From NCBI GenBank assembly GCA_002839995.1, contig PGZC01000003.1, forward strand, positions 30,167 to 94,166: DNA of 64,000 nucleotides. The letters run 5' to 3'. The notes beneath the pieces were generated by a model that searched no databases, was not told the origin of the DNA, and saw nothing but the letters and a program-made list of their open reading frames with translations. Below are positions 36,284 through 46,461 of the stretch, piece by piece (the stretch's first letter is position 1; every line of letters begins with the position of its first letter). The DNA comes from Gammaproteobacteria bacterium HGW-Gammaproteobacteria-4. GTDB taxonomy: Bacteria > Pseudomonadota > Gammaproteobacteria > Xanthomonadales > Xanthomonadaceae. Both the position numbers and the translations under genes were made by a program.

Positions 36284-37123
36284 TTATCCACAAGCAAGGT
36301 TTTCGATGCGGGTTCCCGGGTAACGCGTCGCCTGCTGACGCCACGTGTCGTCGTTCGCTGCAACAGCGATGTCGAGCCACCATCGCGTCAACTCCTGCAG
36401 TCGCGGCTCCAGCCGCGGCTCGAAACCGAAGCCGCGCACCTGCTCGCGACGGGATTCGGCATTGGCCAGATCACGGAACAGGCCCAGCGAAACCGTATTC
36501 TCCTGCTCACCGGCAGTAACCACGTAGTAATCGCGCAAACCCTTTTCCTGCAACATGCGCGCCGCGTCCATCGCTTCCTGCCGGGTCGGGAATGCCGGCA
36601 GATAGACCCGGTAACCGCGCACCTCGCTGCTGCGCACCTCGCGCACCTGCTGCCGCTGCAATGCGGATTCGATCAGCGCACTGATCCGACCCGCATCGTC
36701 GAGCGCGGCGAACGGCCCGATGCTGTAGCACTGCTGCGGTGCTGGCGGAACCGCGGGCTCGGCATCGCCCGCAGACACCGCCCGCGACCCGGGTTCGGCC
36801 TCCGCGGCGGCAACCTCAGTGGAAATCGCCTCGGCGGCGTCGGTATCCGCGGGAGCGGACGCTTGCGCCGGTTCGGTCGAAACACCGGCCACCAATGCCT
36901 CTGACTCCACAGCCATCGCCGCCGGTTCCGCGTTGGTAGTGGCTGAAAGTGCCGGAACCGGAACAGTCGACGTTTCGCGCTCGGTCAGCAGTTGCAAAAC
37001 CGGTATCCCGGGAATCGCAGCATCGCGCGCGAATGGCTGCTGCGGGCCAGGCCCCCACAACCACCAGGCCGCTACGCCCAGATTCATCATCAGCAAAACA
37101 GCGACCAGCGCGCGCGATATCAT
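36284..37123 (-). CDS. SPOR-domain membrane protein
   Basis: A 279-residue protein. An N-terminal signal anchor (MISRALVAVLLMMNLGVAAWWLW) is followed by an Ala/Glu/Pro-rich periplasmic linker (about 45–130). A SPOR-like domain spans about 130–210 (CYSIGPFAALDDAGRISALIESAL, RGYRVYLPAFPTRQEAMDAARML, NTVSLGLFRDLANAE). SPOR domains bind denuded peptidoglycan at the septum, so a division or cell-envelope role is likely. It lies downstream of coaX with a 73-bp gap. Confidence 0.8.
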   Translation of the reverse strand: MISRALVAVLLMMNLGVAAWWLWGPGPQQPFARDAAIPGIPVLQLLTERETSTVPVPALSATTNAEPAAMAVESEALVAGVSTEPAQASAPADTDAAEAISTEVAAAEAEPGSRAVSAGDAEPAVPPAPQQCYSIGPFAALDDAGRISALIESALQRQQVREVRSSEVRGYRVYLPAFPTRQEAMDAARMLQEKGLRDYYVVTAGEQENTVSLGLFRDLANAESRREQVRGFGFEPRLEPRLQELTRWWLDIAVAANDDTWRQQATRYPGTRIENLACG

Positions 37124-37196
37124 GCGTGAAGTTTAACCTGCATTTCCCGGCGATCCGCAGCACGTGAGTCGGCGACACGGCGTCTGGCAACGCGTG

Positions 37197-37937
37197 TCAG
37201 CCGGGGCCGCGCTTCGCCCATTCCGCCAGGCCTTCCAGCACCAGATCCGGCGCCGGCTGGTAATCGAGGCACATTTCCGACTGAACGTCGGTTGCGCCAC
37301 CGCCGCCGAGCAACACCATCGGCACGCAGCCGAACACGATCGCTGCCCGAGCGTGGCAGCGCTCGATCAGGCCGAGCACGGCACCCAACGCACCGCCGGC
37401 AAGCGCATCCTGGGTATTGCCGGCGAATACCATCGGCTCGCCACCGTCATTGCGCAAATGCGGCACCCGCGCGGCCAGCGCCTCGCGCATCAGCGCCGGG
37501 GTAGGTGCGATCACGCCGCCAAGATGACGACCTTCCTGCGACAGCGCGTCCACGGTTACGGCCGTGCCGATGCTGACGATCAACCACGGCCCCGGCCCGC
37601 GTGCGTGCGCTGCGAGCAACGAGAGAAAACGGTCCGTGCCCAGTTGCTCGGGCTGCGCATACGCGATACGCACGCCAGCCATCTCGGCAATCGGGTGCAC
37701 ATCACGGCATGGCACCCCGTGGCGGGCGCACAGCGCGCGTACGCGCGCCGCAAGATCCGGCGTTGCCACCGACGACAGGAACGCGTCCTTGGCGCGCGGC
37801 AGCGCGGCTAGCGCGGCATCCAGAGCCTGATCGAAACCACCACCCTGATGCGCCAGGGCGCCGCGATCCAGCAATTCGCCAGCCGCCACCCGTGCCCACT
37901 TCAACCGGGTATTGCCAAGGTCGAACAACCAGCTCAT
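37197..37937 (-). CDS. coaX: Type III pantothenate kinase
   Basis: First step of CoA synthesis; the type III enzyme is unaffected by CoA feedback. It has 246 residues. FDLGNTRLKWA (phosphate 1), the PEQLGTDRFLSLLAAHA pantothenate region, SIGTAVTVDAL and LGGGGATDV are present. ATG 37937 overlaps the birA stop by 4 bp. The birA–coaX–SPOR order is common in gammaproteobacteria. Confidence 0.94.
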   Translation of the reverse strand: MSWLFDLGNTRLKWARVAAGELLDRGALAHQGGGFDQALDAALAALPRAKDAFLSSVATPDLAARVRALCARHGVPCRDVHPIAEMAGVRIAYAQPEQLGTDRFLSLLAAHARGPGPWLIVSIGTAVTVDALSQEGRHLGGVIAPTPALMREALAARVPHLRNDGGEPMVFAGNTQDALAGGALGAVLGLIERCHARAAIVFGCVPMVLLGGGGATDVQSEMCLDYQPAPDLVLEGLAEWAKRGPG

Positions 37938-38911
37938 CGCCTCACCCCCCGTACGCTCACCTCGCCCGAGTACAGCACACGCTCGCCATGCGCGGTGCGC
38001 ACACGCAAACCGCCATCGTCAGCCAGTCCCAGTGCCTCGGCATCGAACGTGGCGCGCGCATCGTCGATCTGCACTGTTTGCCCCGCGAGCGCGTCGTAAC
38101 CGGGCCAGCGCGCGATGGTATCGGCCAAGCCGTGTTCGGCAAAGCGCGGCAACGCCTGCAACACTCGTGCAATTACCGCGGCTGCCAGCGCGTTACGGGC
38201 CGGCGGCCTGCCATCCGCCAAGCCATGCAGATCGCACCAGGGCTGATCGATGGCCGATGCCGCCGCACTCGGCATACGCACGTTGACGCCGATGCCGATG
38301 ACGGCGGTGACCGGCCCACCCACTTCGCCGCTGACGTCGATCACGATACCGCCGAGCTTGCGCCCGCCAGCCAGCAGATCGTTCGGCCACTTCAAACCGA
38401 CGCCGGCAACACGCAACGCGCGCAGAGCGTCCACCACCGCCATGCCGACGCCAAGGCTGAGCCCGGCCAGGCGGGCCAGCGGCAGATCGAAGCGCCATGC
38501 CAGCGACAGATACAGATGGGCAGCCAATGGCGAAACCCACGCCCGGCCACGGCGACCACGACCCGCGCTCTGGCGTTCGGCCAGCAGTACCGCCGGCAAG
38601 GGTGCCGCGACATCCCGCCGCAATAACGCGGCCTGGGTGGAATCGAGCGACCAGCGCACGTCCAGCGCCGGCAGTGCGGCGTCGACAGCGCGCGGCAGCA
38701 AGCCGCGAATGGTTGCCGCATCCAGCAAATCCACGGGCGCCACCAACGCGTAGCCGGTACGGCGATCGGCGCTGATCTCCAGCCCGGCGTTGCGCAGCGC
38801 CTGTACCCGCTTCCAGATCGCGGCGCGGCTTACGCCCAACGTATCTGCCAGTGCCTGCCCGGTGCATGGCCCCTGTCGCAATTGCTGCAGCAGCTGTCGC
38901 TCGTCGATCAC
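37934..38911 (-). CDS. birA: Biotin–protein ligase / biotin repressor BirA
   Basis: A 325-residue protein with an N-terminal winged helix (LGVSRAAIWKRVQALRNAGLEI, about 24–45) and a BPL domain: DSTQAAL, AERQSAGRGRRGRAWVSP, LKWPNDLLAGGRKLGGIVID and GIGVNVRM. It therefore has both ligase and repressor capacity. The start is GTG 38911, overlapping the plsY stop. The accD product in the same window belongs to the pathway that needs biotin. Confidence 0.95.
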   Translation of the reverse strand: MIDERQLLQQLRQGPCTGQALADTLGVSRAAIWKRVQALRNAGLEISADRRTGYALVAPVDLLDAATIRGLLPRAVDAALPALDVRWSLDSTQAALLRRDVAAPLPAVLLAERQSAGRGRRGRAWVSPLAAHLYLSLAWRFDLPLARLAGLSLGVGMAVVDALRALRVAGVGLKWPNDLLAGGRKLGGIVIDVSGEVGGPVTAVIGIGVNVRMPSAAASAIDQPWCDLHGLADGRPPARNALAAAVIARVLQALPRFAEHGLADTIARWPGYDALAGQTVQIDDARATFDAEALGLADDGGLRVRTAHGERVLYSGEVSVRGVRR

Positions 38912-39543
38912 GTGCGCGACCGGAACGGGCGCAGCAAAATCCGGGCGCGTTCGAAACGCGACTCATTGCCGGCGCGCAGCCGACGGATATTGTCGCGATG
39001 GTTGTACACGATCAGCACCGCGGCGATCGCCGCAAATCCCGATCGCACGGCGTCGCCAGCGAGCGCGGCCTGCGCGATCAGACTGAGCGCGGCCAGCATC
39101 GTGGCCAGCCCGACGTATCCGCTGACGCCGATGATGATCAGCCAGCAGCCCAGAAACACCGGCAGCGACCACGGCCAGAGCACCGCCAACGCGCCGAGCA
39201 GGGTCGCGGCCCCCTTGCCGCCGCGAAATCCGTAGAACACCGGCCAGGTGTGGCCGGCGATGGCGAGCAACGCAGCCGACCAGGCCAGCGCGCTCGCTGC
39301 AAAAGGCACATCGACAGGTGCGAACCGCAACGCCAGCCACACCGCGAGCGCGCCCTTGCCGACGTCGATCAGCACCACGCCGAGCGCAAACTTCCAGCCC
39401 AGCGTGCGCAAGGCATTGGTGCCACCGGCGTTGCCGCTGCCGTGGCGGCGCACATCCACGCCACGCCAACGCCCGAGCAGCAAACTGCCCGATACCGAGC
39501 CAAGCAGGTACGCCCCCAGCAGTAGCAGCAATGAAATTGACAT
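38908..39543 (-). CDS. plsY: Acyl-phosphate glycerol-3-phosphate acyltransferase PlsY
   Basis: Inner-membrane enzyme that makes lysophosphatidic acid from acyl-phosphate. It has 211 residues with five predicted TM helices. GSGNAGGTNALRTLG and GHTWPVFYGFRGGKGAAT are the conserved motifs. ATG 39543 is taken over an in-frame TTG at 39561. Its C-terminus is longer and more basic than usual (RFERARILLRPFRSRT). The FakA–FakB fusion gene next door also concerns acyl-phosphate. Confidence 0.93.
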   Translation of the reverse strand: MSISLLLLLGAYLLGSVSGSLLLGRWRGVDVRRHGSGNAGGTNALRTLGWKFALGVVLIDVGKGALAVWLALRFAPVDVPFAASALAWSAALLAIAGHTWPVFYGFRGGKGAATLLGALAVLWPWSLPVFLGCWLIIIGVSGYVGLATMLAALSLIAQAALAGDAVRSGFAAIAAVLIVYNHRDNIRRLRAGNESRFERARILLRPFRSRT

Positions 39544-39576
39544 CGCTGGATTATGCGACAAGCGATGCCGTCAGCG

Positions 39577-41427
39577 TCACGAGCGTTGCGTCGAAAACGG
39601 CTGCAAGGAAACCACCAACGCACCAGGGCCGGCATGTGCGCCCACTGCCGGGCCGGTTTCGACCAGCCACGACGATTCGCAGTCGAGGATGCCCACCAGC
39701 GCCTCACGCAGGGCCGCACCGTCGGCGGGGCTGTCGCAATGCCCGACAATCAGGCGCCAGCGCTGTCTGCGATCCACGCGCTTGGCCACATAGCGGGCGA
39801 AGCGCTCCGGCGCACGTTTGCTGCCGAACAACGCCGACACCACGCGCAGCTTGCCGGCAACACTGACCCGCGCGATCGGGGTAAGACCGAGCCATTCGGT
39901 CAGCGGCCTGGCCCAGGCCGGCACGCGCCCACCGCGCACGGCATGACTCACGTCGCGCGCCAGGGCAAACGTATGGGTGAGCGGACGCAAGCGCGCAAGT
40001 TCATCGAGGATGGCGGCAGAATCGGCGCCGGCCATCGCCCGTTCGGCGGCGGCGATCGCCAGCAGCGCCTGCCCGCCGGCGGCGTTGGCGGTATCGAACA
40101 CATCGCTGCGCCCGCCATCGACCCGTGCCGCAGCCGATTCGGCCGCTTGCAGCGTGCCCGACACCGCACGCGACAGACCGACGTAAACCAGCCGGGGGTG
40201 ATGCGCCAGCAGGAACTCGAACTGGCGGCGGAAGTCGCCCGGCGGCGGCTGGCTGGTGCGCGGCAACACTGCGGCAGCGCGCAACTTGGCGTAGAACTCG
40301 CTCGGTGTGAGCGACACCTTGTCGAGATAGTCGCGGTCGCCAAAATTGATGCGCAGCGGCACGACATGGATGTGCAGGCGCTCGATCAGCTCCAGCGGCA
40401 GGTCAGCCGCGCTGTCGGTAACGATGGCCACCGCAGTGCCGGCCGCCACCGCGCGCTGCTGCGCGTACATGTCGTCCGCCTTGCAGCCCTCCAGTGTGCC
40501 AAACGCAGCGCAGGCCTCGAACAACGGCTGCGGATCGCTGACATGGGCATGTACCCGCACCCGGGTCGACGACCCGGCAATCACCACGCTCGATGCCCCC
40601 AATGCCGCCACCCGCGTGCGCAGCGCGTCGCGATCGATCGCATCGCCAAGGATCAGGCATTCGCTGCACCAGCGATGCTCGGGGTCGCCGCAGGCATCGC
40701 GATGCGCCGCCGCGGCCTCGTCGTCGGCCAGATCATCCAGTTCGGCGGCGTTGATGGCAGCTCGAAACGCATCGTCACCACGGCGTTGCTGCATGAATTC
40801 GACCACGCCTTCGAGCAGATCGACGAAACCCTGCGCGCCGGCATCGACCACCCCTGCCTTTTGCAGAACCGCCAATTGCTTTGGCGTGTCGGCCAGCGCT
40901 TCGCGGGTATGCAGCAAGGCGTGATGGATCCAGCCACCGATATCGCGTTGGCCATGACCTTGCTGCAACGCATCGGCGAAGGCATGGATGACACTCAGGA
41001 TCGTCCCCTCGCGTGGCTCGCTCAGCGCGGCACGCGCCGCATCGGCGCCACGGCGGACAGCGCCGGTCAGGCTGGCGGTGTCGAGCACCGGCAGGGCACC
41101 AACCGCCTCGGACATGCCCTGAAGGAATTGCGCCAATATCGCGCCCGAATTGCCGCGCGCTCCATCGATCGCGTCCGCGCCGACCTGGCGCAACAACTCG
41201 CCCGCATTCGCCGCCCGTCGGCTCAGCGCGCCCGCGAGCACCGTACCCAGAGTGAACGCCATGTTGTTGCCGGTGTCGCCATCGGCGACCGGAAACACGT
41301 TGATCCGGTTGAGCACGTCGCGATCGGCAATGACGCGGCGCGCACCGGCGATCAGCGCACGGCGAAGGGCTGGAGTGGAAATCCGTCGTACCGGATACAG
41401 CATGGGTTGGCTGGTCAAGGCGTTCAT
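39577..41427 (-). CDS. Fused fatty acid kinase: DhaL/FakA-like domain plus DegV/FakB-like domain
   Basis: A 616-residue fusion. The N-terminal DhaL-type ATP-binding domain (about 1–210) has NVFPVADGDTGNNM (43–56) and IDGARGNSGAILAQFLQGM. A middle segment (about 210–310) resembles the FakA linker. The C-terminal DegV/FakB fatty-acid-binding domain (about 311–616) has AIVTDSAADLP, RTSQPPPGDFRRQFE, SRAVSGTLQAA and FDTANAAGGQALL. FakA and FakB phosphorylate exogenous fatty acids to acyl-phosphate, the substrate of PlsY/PlsX. plsY is the next gene (33 bp), so a shared role is inferred. ATG 41427 has a weak SD; ATG 41403 is an alternative. Confidence 0.88.
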   Translation of the reverse strand: MNALTSQPMLYPVRRISTPALRRALIAGARRVIADRDVLNRINVFPVADGDTGNNMAFTLGTVLAGALSRRAANAGELLRQVGADAIDGARGNSGAILAQFLQGMSEAVGALPVLDTASLTGAVRRGADAARAALSEPREGTILSVIHAFADALQQGHGQRDIGGWIHHALLHTREALADTPKQLAVLQKAGVVDAGAQGFVDLLEGVVEFMQQRRGDDAFRAAINAAELDDLADDEAAAAHRDACGDPEHRWCSECLILGDAIDRDALRTRVAALGASSVVIAGSSTRVRVHAHVSDPQPLFEACAAFGTLEGCKADDMYAQQRAVAAGTAVAIVTDSAADLPLELIERLHIHVVPLRINFGDRDYLDKVSLTPSEFYAKLRAAAVLPRTSQPPPGDFRRQFEFLLAHHPRLVYVGLSRAVSGTLQAAESAAARVDGGRSDVFDTANAAGGQALLAIAAAERAMAGADSAAILDELARLRPLTHTFALARDVSHAVRGGRVPAWARPLTEWLGLTPIARVSVAGKLRVVSALFGSKRAPERFARYVAKRVDRRQRWRLIVGHCDSPADGAALREALVGILDCESSWLVETGPAVGAHAGPGALVVSLQPFSTQRS

Positions 41428-41546
41428 TGTCGTCGAGTCTGCCGCAAACGGTGCGATTCGCCATGCTGCGCCGCAACGAAGTGCTGCCGGCCAACGGTGT
41501 TGATGCAACCTTTTGCGCGCCTCACGCATCTCACCCGGAGTCATCC

Positions 41547-41828
41547 ATGTACTGGCGGCCATCCATGAAACACCTCGTCGTACTGGCACTCGTCGGCCTG
41601 ATCGCTTTGGCGCCGGAAAGCCGTGCGCAAATGCCCGCGAAACGCCTGGGCGCAGACGGCGGGTGCTCTGCGCCGTCGCAGACGACGCAGCCGGGCGCAT
41701 CAGCGGGCGCTGTCATCGCACCGAAAGCGACTCCCGCAGCCGACACCGCGCGCGACTGTGCGCAGTGCGACAACCACTACCATGTGCCAACGCGCTGGCA
41801 TCGATTCCTGCCCGGCATGTACCGCTGA
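41547..41828 (+). CDS. Small secreted protein with CxxC and His-rich end, function unknown
   Basis: A 93-residue protein with SD ggag (41537–41540) six nt before ATG 41547. Signal peptide MKHLVVLALVGLIALAPESRA lies at about 7–27 with a likely cut before Gln. The mature part is short and Ala/Thr-rich, with one Cys mid-protein (GGCSAP) and a terminal cluster DCAQCDNHYHVPTRWHRFLPG. CxxC plus several His suggests metal or heme binding in the periplasm. I do not recognise the family. It is divergent from the FakA–FakB gene and convergent with the sensor kinase. Confidence 0.65.
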   Translation: MYWRPSMKHLVVLALVGLIALAPESRAQMPAKRLGADGGCSAPSQTTQPGASAGAVIAPKATPAADTARDCAQCDNHYHVPTRWHRFLPGMYR

Positions 41829-41831
41829 AGC

Positions 41832-43232
41832 TTAGCGCGACAGCGGAAACCTCAAGGTAAACCGGGCGCCACCCAACTCGGGCGAGCGATCCACCATCAT
41901 CTGGCCGGAATAGTTGCGCACGATGTCCTGCACGATCGCCAGGCCGATCCCGTGACCCTGCACCTGCTCGTCGCCGCGCACGCCGCGCTGCAACACGCGT
42001 TCGATCTGCGCATCGGCGATACCTGGCCCGTCATCTTCCACGGCGATACACAGGCTGCGCACCCTGGAGCCTTCGCGGACGGCTTCAACTCGCGTGGTCA
42101 GAAGAACACGGGAGTGCGCCCATTTGAACGCGTTTTCAAGCAAATTTCCGAGCACTTCCAGCAGATCGCCCACTTCGCCGTGAAAACACGCGTCCGGCGC
42201 GAGTTCGAACTCGCACAGCACGCCCCGGCCGGCGTAAACCTTTTCCAGGCCTTGCACCAGGCTTTCGGCGTGCGCTGCAATCGGCTCGGGGGTGTGGTAA
42301 AGGCGATGACCCGAACGCGCGGCACGCGCGAGCTGGTATGAGACGATTCCGCTCATGCGCTCGAGCTGCTCGTGCACCGTCTGACGCAAGTCGCCCGCAT
42401 CGGCGTCCAGCCGCGCGCGAATCACCGCCAGCGGCGTTTTCAGGCTGTGCGCCAGATCGGCCAGCGTATTGCGGTAGCGCGTCATGTGTTCGCGCTCGCT
42501 GGCGATAAACGCATTGATACTGCCGGTAAGCGGTTGCAACTCGAGTGGTTGCGGGCCGGGAAGACATTCGACCTCGCCATTTTTCACCCGCGCCATGTCG
42601 CGCGAGACCCGCATCAAAGGACGCAGGCTCCAGCGCAAGATGCCCACCTGAAGCAGCAACAGCAACAGCGCAGCCGCACCCAGATAACCCCATAGCGCCC
42701 GCCGGAAAACCGACAGTTGCTCGCTGAGCACTTCAGCGTCCTCGAATACATGAAATGTGAGGGCGATGTCGTCGCTGGCGCCGACGCCGTCCTGATCCCA
42801 GATCAGGCCCATGGCGAAGTGGTAAACCTTGGTGATACGGCCAGTGCTGTCGGTCACTTTCAGCGGTCCGTCGAAGCGCTGCACCCCCGGCGCGAGCTTC
42901 ACGTCCAGCGGCAGCGGCTGGCTCAGGGCCGATTGCGACGCCCACGGCTCGTTGTCGCCCAAGGCCGCCGCGTAAAGCCCGCTGCCGGGTCGGTTGAAGC
43001 GCGGGTCCGGTGCGACCTCGGGCGGCAACAGCACCTTGCCGCGGGAAAATTCCATGCCGCCGAAGTAGGCGTAGGTATAGCTCTTCAAGCGATCGCGCAG
43101 GGCGCTTTCGGCGGTTTCGGTGAACGCCCGATCCAGGGCGTAACCGGTGAGCCCGAGAAAAGCGACCAAGCCAAGGCTGGCGGCCAACAACTGCCGGCCC
43201 TGCAACGACAGCCGGCTGAGCCGATCAGGCAT
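41832..43232 (-). CDS. phoQ: Sensor histidine kinase, PhoQ-like
   Basis: A 466-residue membrane kinase. TM1 is at about 13–32, an acidic periplasmic sensor at about 33–175, TM2 at about 180–202, then HAMP and the H-box LADLAHSLKTPLAVIRARLD. The N-box NLLENAFKWAHS, DDGPGI and GHGIGLAIV follow. The HSLKTPLAV and NAFKWA forms are characteristic of the PhoQ group. It lies 32 bp downstream of its cognate regulator. Signals such as Mg2+ or cationic peptides are inferred from the family only. Confidence 0.88.
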   Translation of the reverse strand: MPDRLSRLSLQGRQLLAASLGLVAFLGLTGYALDRAFTETAESALRDRLKSYTYAYFGGMEFSRGKVLLPPEVAPDPRFNRPGSGLYAAALGDNEPWASQSALSQPLPLDVKLAPGVQRFDGPLKVTDSTGRITKVYHFAMGLIWDQDGVGASDDIALTFHVFEDAEVLSEQLSVFRRALWGYLGAAALLLLLLQVGILRWSLRPLMRVSRDMARVKNGEVECLPGPQPLELQPLTGSINAFIASEREHMTRYRNTLADLAHSLKTPLAVIRARLDADAGDLRQTVHEQLERMSGIVSYQLARAARSGHRLYHTPEPIAAHAESLVQGLEKVYAGRGVLCEFELAPDACFHGEVGDLLEVLGNLLENAFKWAHSRVLLTTRVEAVREGSRVRSLCIAVEDDGPGIADAQIERVLQRGVRGDEQVQGHGIGLAIVQDIVRNYSGQMMVDRSPELGGARFTLRFPLSR

Positions 43233-43264
43233 TGCGCCAGCTCCGATACCCGCGTTTCACCGGC

Positions 43265-43945
43265 TCAGGCGTTGCGCGGCAGCGCAAAGCGGTAACCGCG
43301 ACCACGTACCGTCTCGATCGGCTTGATCTGGGTGTCCGGATCCAGCTTCTTGCGCAGTCGGCCGATGAACACCTCCAGGACATTGGAATCGCGGTCGAAA
43401 TCCTGCTGATAGATATGCTCGGTCAGATCGGCTTTGGACACCAGTTCGCCCGCATGCAGCATCAGGTATTCGAGCACCTTGTACTCGTAGCTGGTGAGAT
43501 CGACGCTTTGCCCGGCTACCGACACCGATTGTGCTGCGAGATCGAGCACGATCGGACCGCATTCCAGCGTCGGCTTGCTCCAGCCCGCCGCGCGGCGCAG
43601 CAAGGCATTGAGCCGCGCCATCAATTCCTCGACGTGAAATGGCTTGACCAGATAGTCGTCGGCGCCCGCTTTGAGCCCTTCGACCTTGTCCTGCCAGCTT
43701 GAACGCGCGGTCAGGATCAGGACCGGATATTTCCGACCTTCGGCGCGCAGGGCACGCAGCAAGTCCATGCCCGAAAGCTTGGGCAGACCAAGATCGATAA
43801 TCGCCACATCGAAAGGCATCTCGCGACCCAGATACAGCCCTTCTTCGCCATCCTGGGCAGCGTCGACTGCAAACCCTTCGCGCTTGAGCCGTGCCGCCAG
43901 CGTTTCGCGCAACGGGGCCTCATCCTCAACCAGCAGAATACGCAT
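43265..43945 (-). CDS. phoP: OmpR/PhoP-family response regulator
   Basis: A 226-residue regulator. The receiver domain has acidic pocket VEDEA, phospho-acceptor Asp in VAIIDLGLPKLSG (about 51) and Lys in DDYLVKPF. The winged helix has LTSYEYKVLEYLMLHAGELVSKADLTEHIYQQDFDRDSNVLEVFIGRLRKKL. The IYQQDFDRDSNVLEVFI form matches PhoP of xanthomonads and enterobacteria. ATG 43945 is selected because the receiver fold starts at once. Confidence 0.9.
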   Translation of the reverse strand: MRILLVEDEAPLRETLAARLKREGFAVDAAQDGEEGLYLGREMPFDVAIIDLGLPKLSGMDLLRALRAEGRKYPVLILTARSSWQDKVEGLKAGADDYLVKPFHVEELMARLNALLRRAAGWSKPTLECGPIVLDLAAQSVSVAGQSVDLTSYEYKVLEYLMLHAGELVSKADLTEHIYQQDFDRDSNVLEVFIGRLRKKLDPDTQIKPIETVRGRGYRFALPRNA

Positions 43946-43985
43946 CGTTATCTCCTTGAATGCAGCCGAACGACGAGCACCTCGC

Positions 43986-44300
43986 TCAGTCGTCTTTGTC
44001 CTTGCCCTTGCTTTTGCCCTTGTCCTGGCGCTTGCCTTTCGTCTCGCCGCGGGCATCGTCGCGATACACGCGCACCCGGCCTTCCGGCGTGATCACCTTG
44101 ATCCGATTGACGTCGCGCCCGCCCTGCGGCACCCGTTCGGCACGCAACACCTCGCCGCCGGTATCGCGCTCGACCTCGCGCACCGACTCGCGCAGCGGCC
44201 GCCCACGATCGGTACGCGCCTCGCGCTCATCTCTCGCAATCGCCGGCGCCGCCAGCAACAGGCAGAGCAGAACGAGCAGCAGGCGCCTGATCATCGTCAT
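43986..44300 (-). CDS. Small periplasmic PepSY-like protein upstream of phoP
   Basis: A 104-residue protein. The signal peptide (MTMIRRLLLVLLCLLLAAPAIA) is followed by a short domain with a PepSY-like core (GGEVLRAERVPQGGRDVNRIKVITPEGRVRVYRDD) and a Lys/Asp-rich tail ending KGKDKDD. PepSY proteins often sit beside PhoPQ-type systems and may modulate the sensor; here it is 40 bp upstream of phoP on the same strand, so it is probably the first gene of the operon. The basic tail could bind Mg2+ or anionic envelope polymers (inference). Confidence 0.75.
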   Translation of the reverse strand: MTMIRRLLLVLLCLLLAAPAIARDEREARTDRGRPLRESVREVERDTGGEVLRAERVPQGGRDVNRIKVITPEGRVRVYRDDARGETKGKRQDKGKSKGKDKDD

Positions 44301-44394
44301 GGAGTATTCCGGCAATATCGGTGGAAGTTCGGTCAAGTGTCGCTGTCGGGCGGTGAATCGGCGCTTAAACCGAAAATTCTCCGCTACGCCTGAA

Positions 44395-45296
44395 CTAGAA
44401 AATCTCGGCAACGCAACAACGCAAACTGCCGCCGGCTTTTTCCAGTTCGTCCAAGGGTAACGCAATCACGGTGAACTGCGCTGCGGCCAAGGCTGCCCGG
44501 TTGGCCCCGGTCAACGCTGCCGCCGCTTGCGCGCTCATCCACACGCTATCGCTGCCCAGCGCGATACAGTTTCCGGCAAATCCCGATCGCTCACCAGCAT
44601 CCAGGACAATGGCGTGCGGATACAACCCCCGCAATGCCAGGGCAATACCCGGGTCGGCAAAACCATCCGGGCAAATCACCAGTGCCCGTCCCGCCAGAAT
44701 ACTCATCAGCACATTGGTGTGATATTCGCACGGCGCCAGATCGAACAGCAACGTGGCGCGAAGTCCAAAAGCCGCATGCATGGCAGCGGCACCGCTCTCG
44801 TCGCAACGTGCCGACAGACCGCAAAATCCCAGCCCGCGGGCACGATCGATAATCAGCGAGCCCGTCAATTCAGCCACTCCCGGGCCGGAGCGCAGATCGA
44901 CAACCCGATAACCGAGAACCTGCCGGAAAAACGCCGGAATGTCGTTGCGCTCGGCTTCGCGCCGGCGCACGGGATGGCGCATCGGGGCAATCAACAAACG
45001 CCCCGCCGCGGTCGCGAAGACATTGTTCGCGAACACCGCATCGGGGGTTTCGGGGTCGCCGGGAAAGCAGACTACCGGCAGCGACTGCGCGATCCGGCGC
45101 TGCAAGCCACGGTGCTGCGCCAGCGCACGCTCCACATCCACCGCGCCGTCGCGCAGCATGTAGGTGTTGTCGCTGGCCGATTGTTCGGCGAGGGCGAAGC
45201 CCTCCGGCGCCACCATGAACACGCCGCGCGGCAACGCCGGCAGGTCAGCCGGAAACTGCCGCGCGTGGGCCACGAACGCCGCCACGTCACGGGTGA

Positions 45297-45300
<4 letters not shown>
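44395..45300 (-). CDS. ctlX: Amidinotransferase-family hydrolase, CtlX-like
   Basis: A 301-residue pentein-fold enzyme related to DDAH and arginine deiminase. PDAVFANNVFAT, VAELTGSLIIDRA, CEYHTNVLMSILAGR and the catalytic Cys near the end (GGSLRCCVAEIF) are present. CtlX has been described as a citrulline-utilisation hydrolase. An arginase gene elsewhere in the window is consistent with arginine-family catabolism. It overlaps dusA by 4 bp. The exact substrate is not proven. Confidence 0.82.
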
Positions 45301-46331
<1,031 letters not shown>

Positions 46332-46356
46332 GTCGGCAAACGGCGCTGGGGCGGCC

Positions 46357-46362
46357 ATTATA
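46357..46362 (-). promoter_or_regulatory. Perfect -10 box for dusA–ctlX
   Basis: TATAAT on the minus strand, 25 nt upstream of the chosen dusA ATG. No strong -35 at 17 bp. It would give a leader of about 20 nt. Confidence 0.5.
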
Positions 46363-46461
46363 GCCGGCGTGGTACGCGGCCTTGTGCCTGCGGCACACGC
46401 CCGGGAGGCCGCACACAGCGGCGCCCCGGGCCGGTTGAAGCACAACGATTCGTTGCGATAA

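Noticed and set aside
35994..36323. Plus-strand frame across tRNA-Thr with RIRTGDLPLTRRLLYQLSYAG
   Set aside because: This is the classic false protein obtained by translating a tRNA gene.
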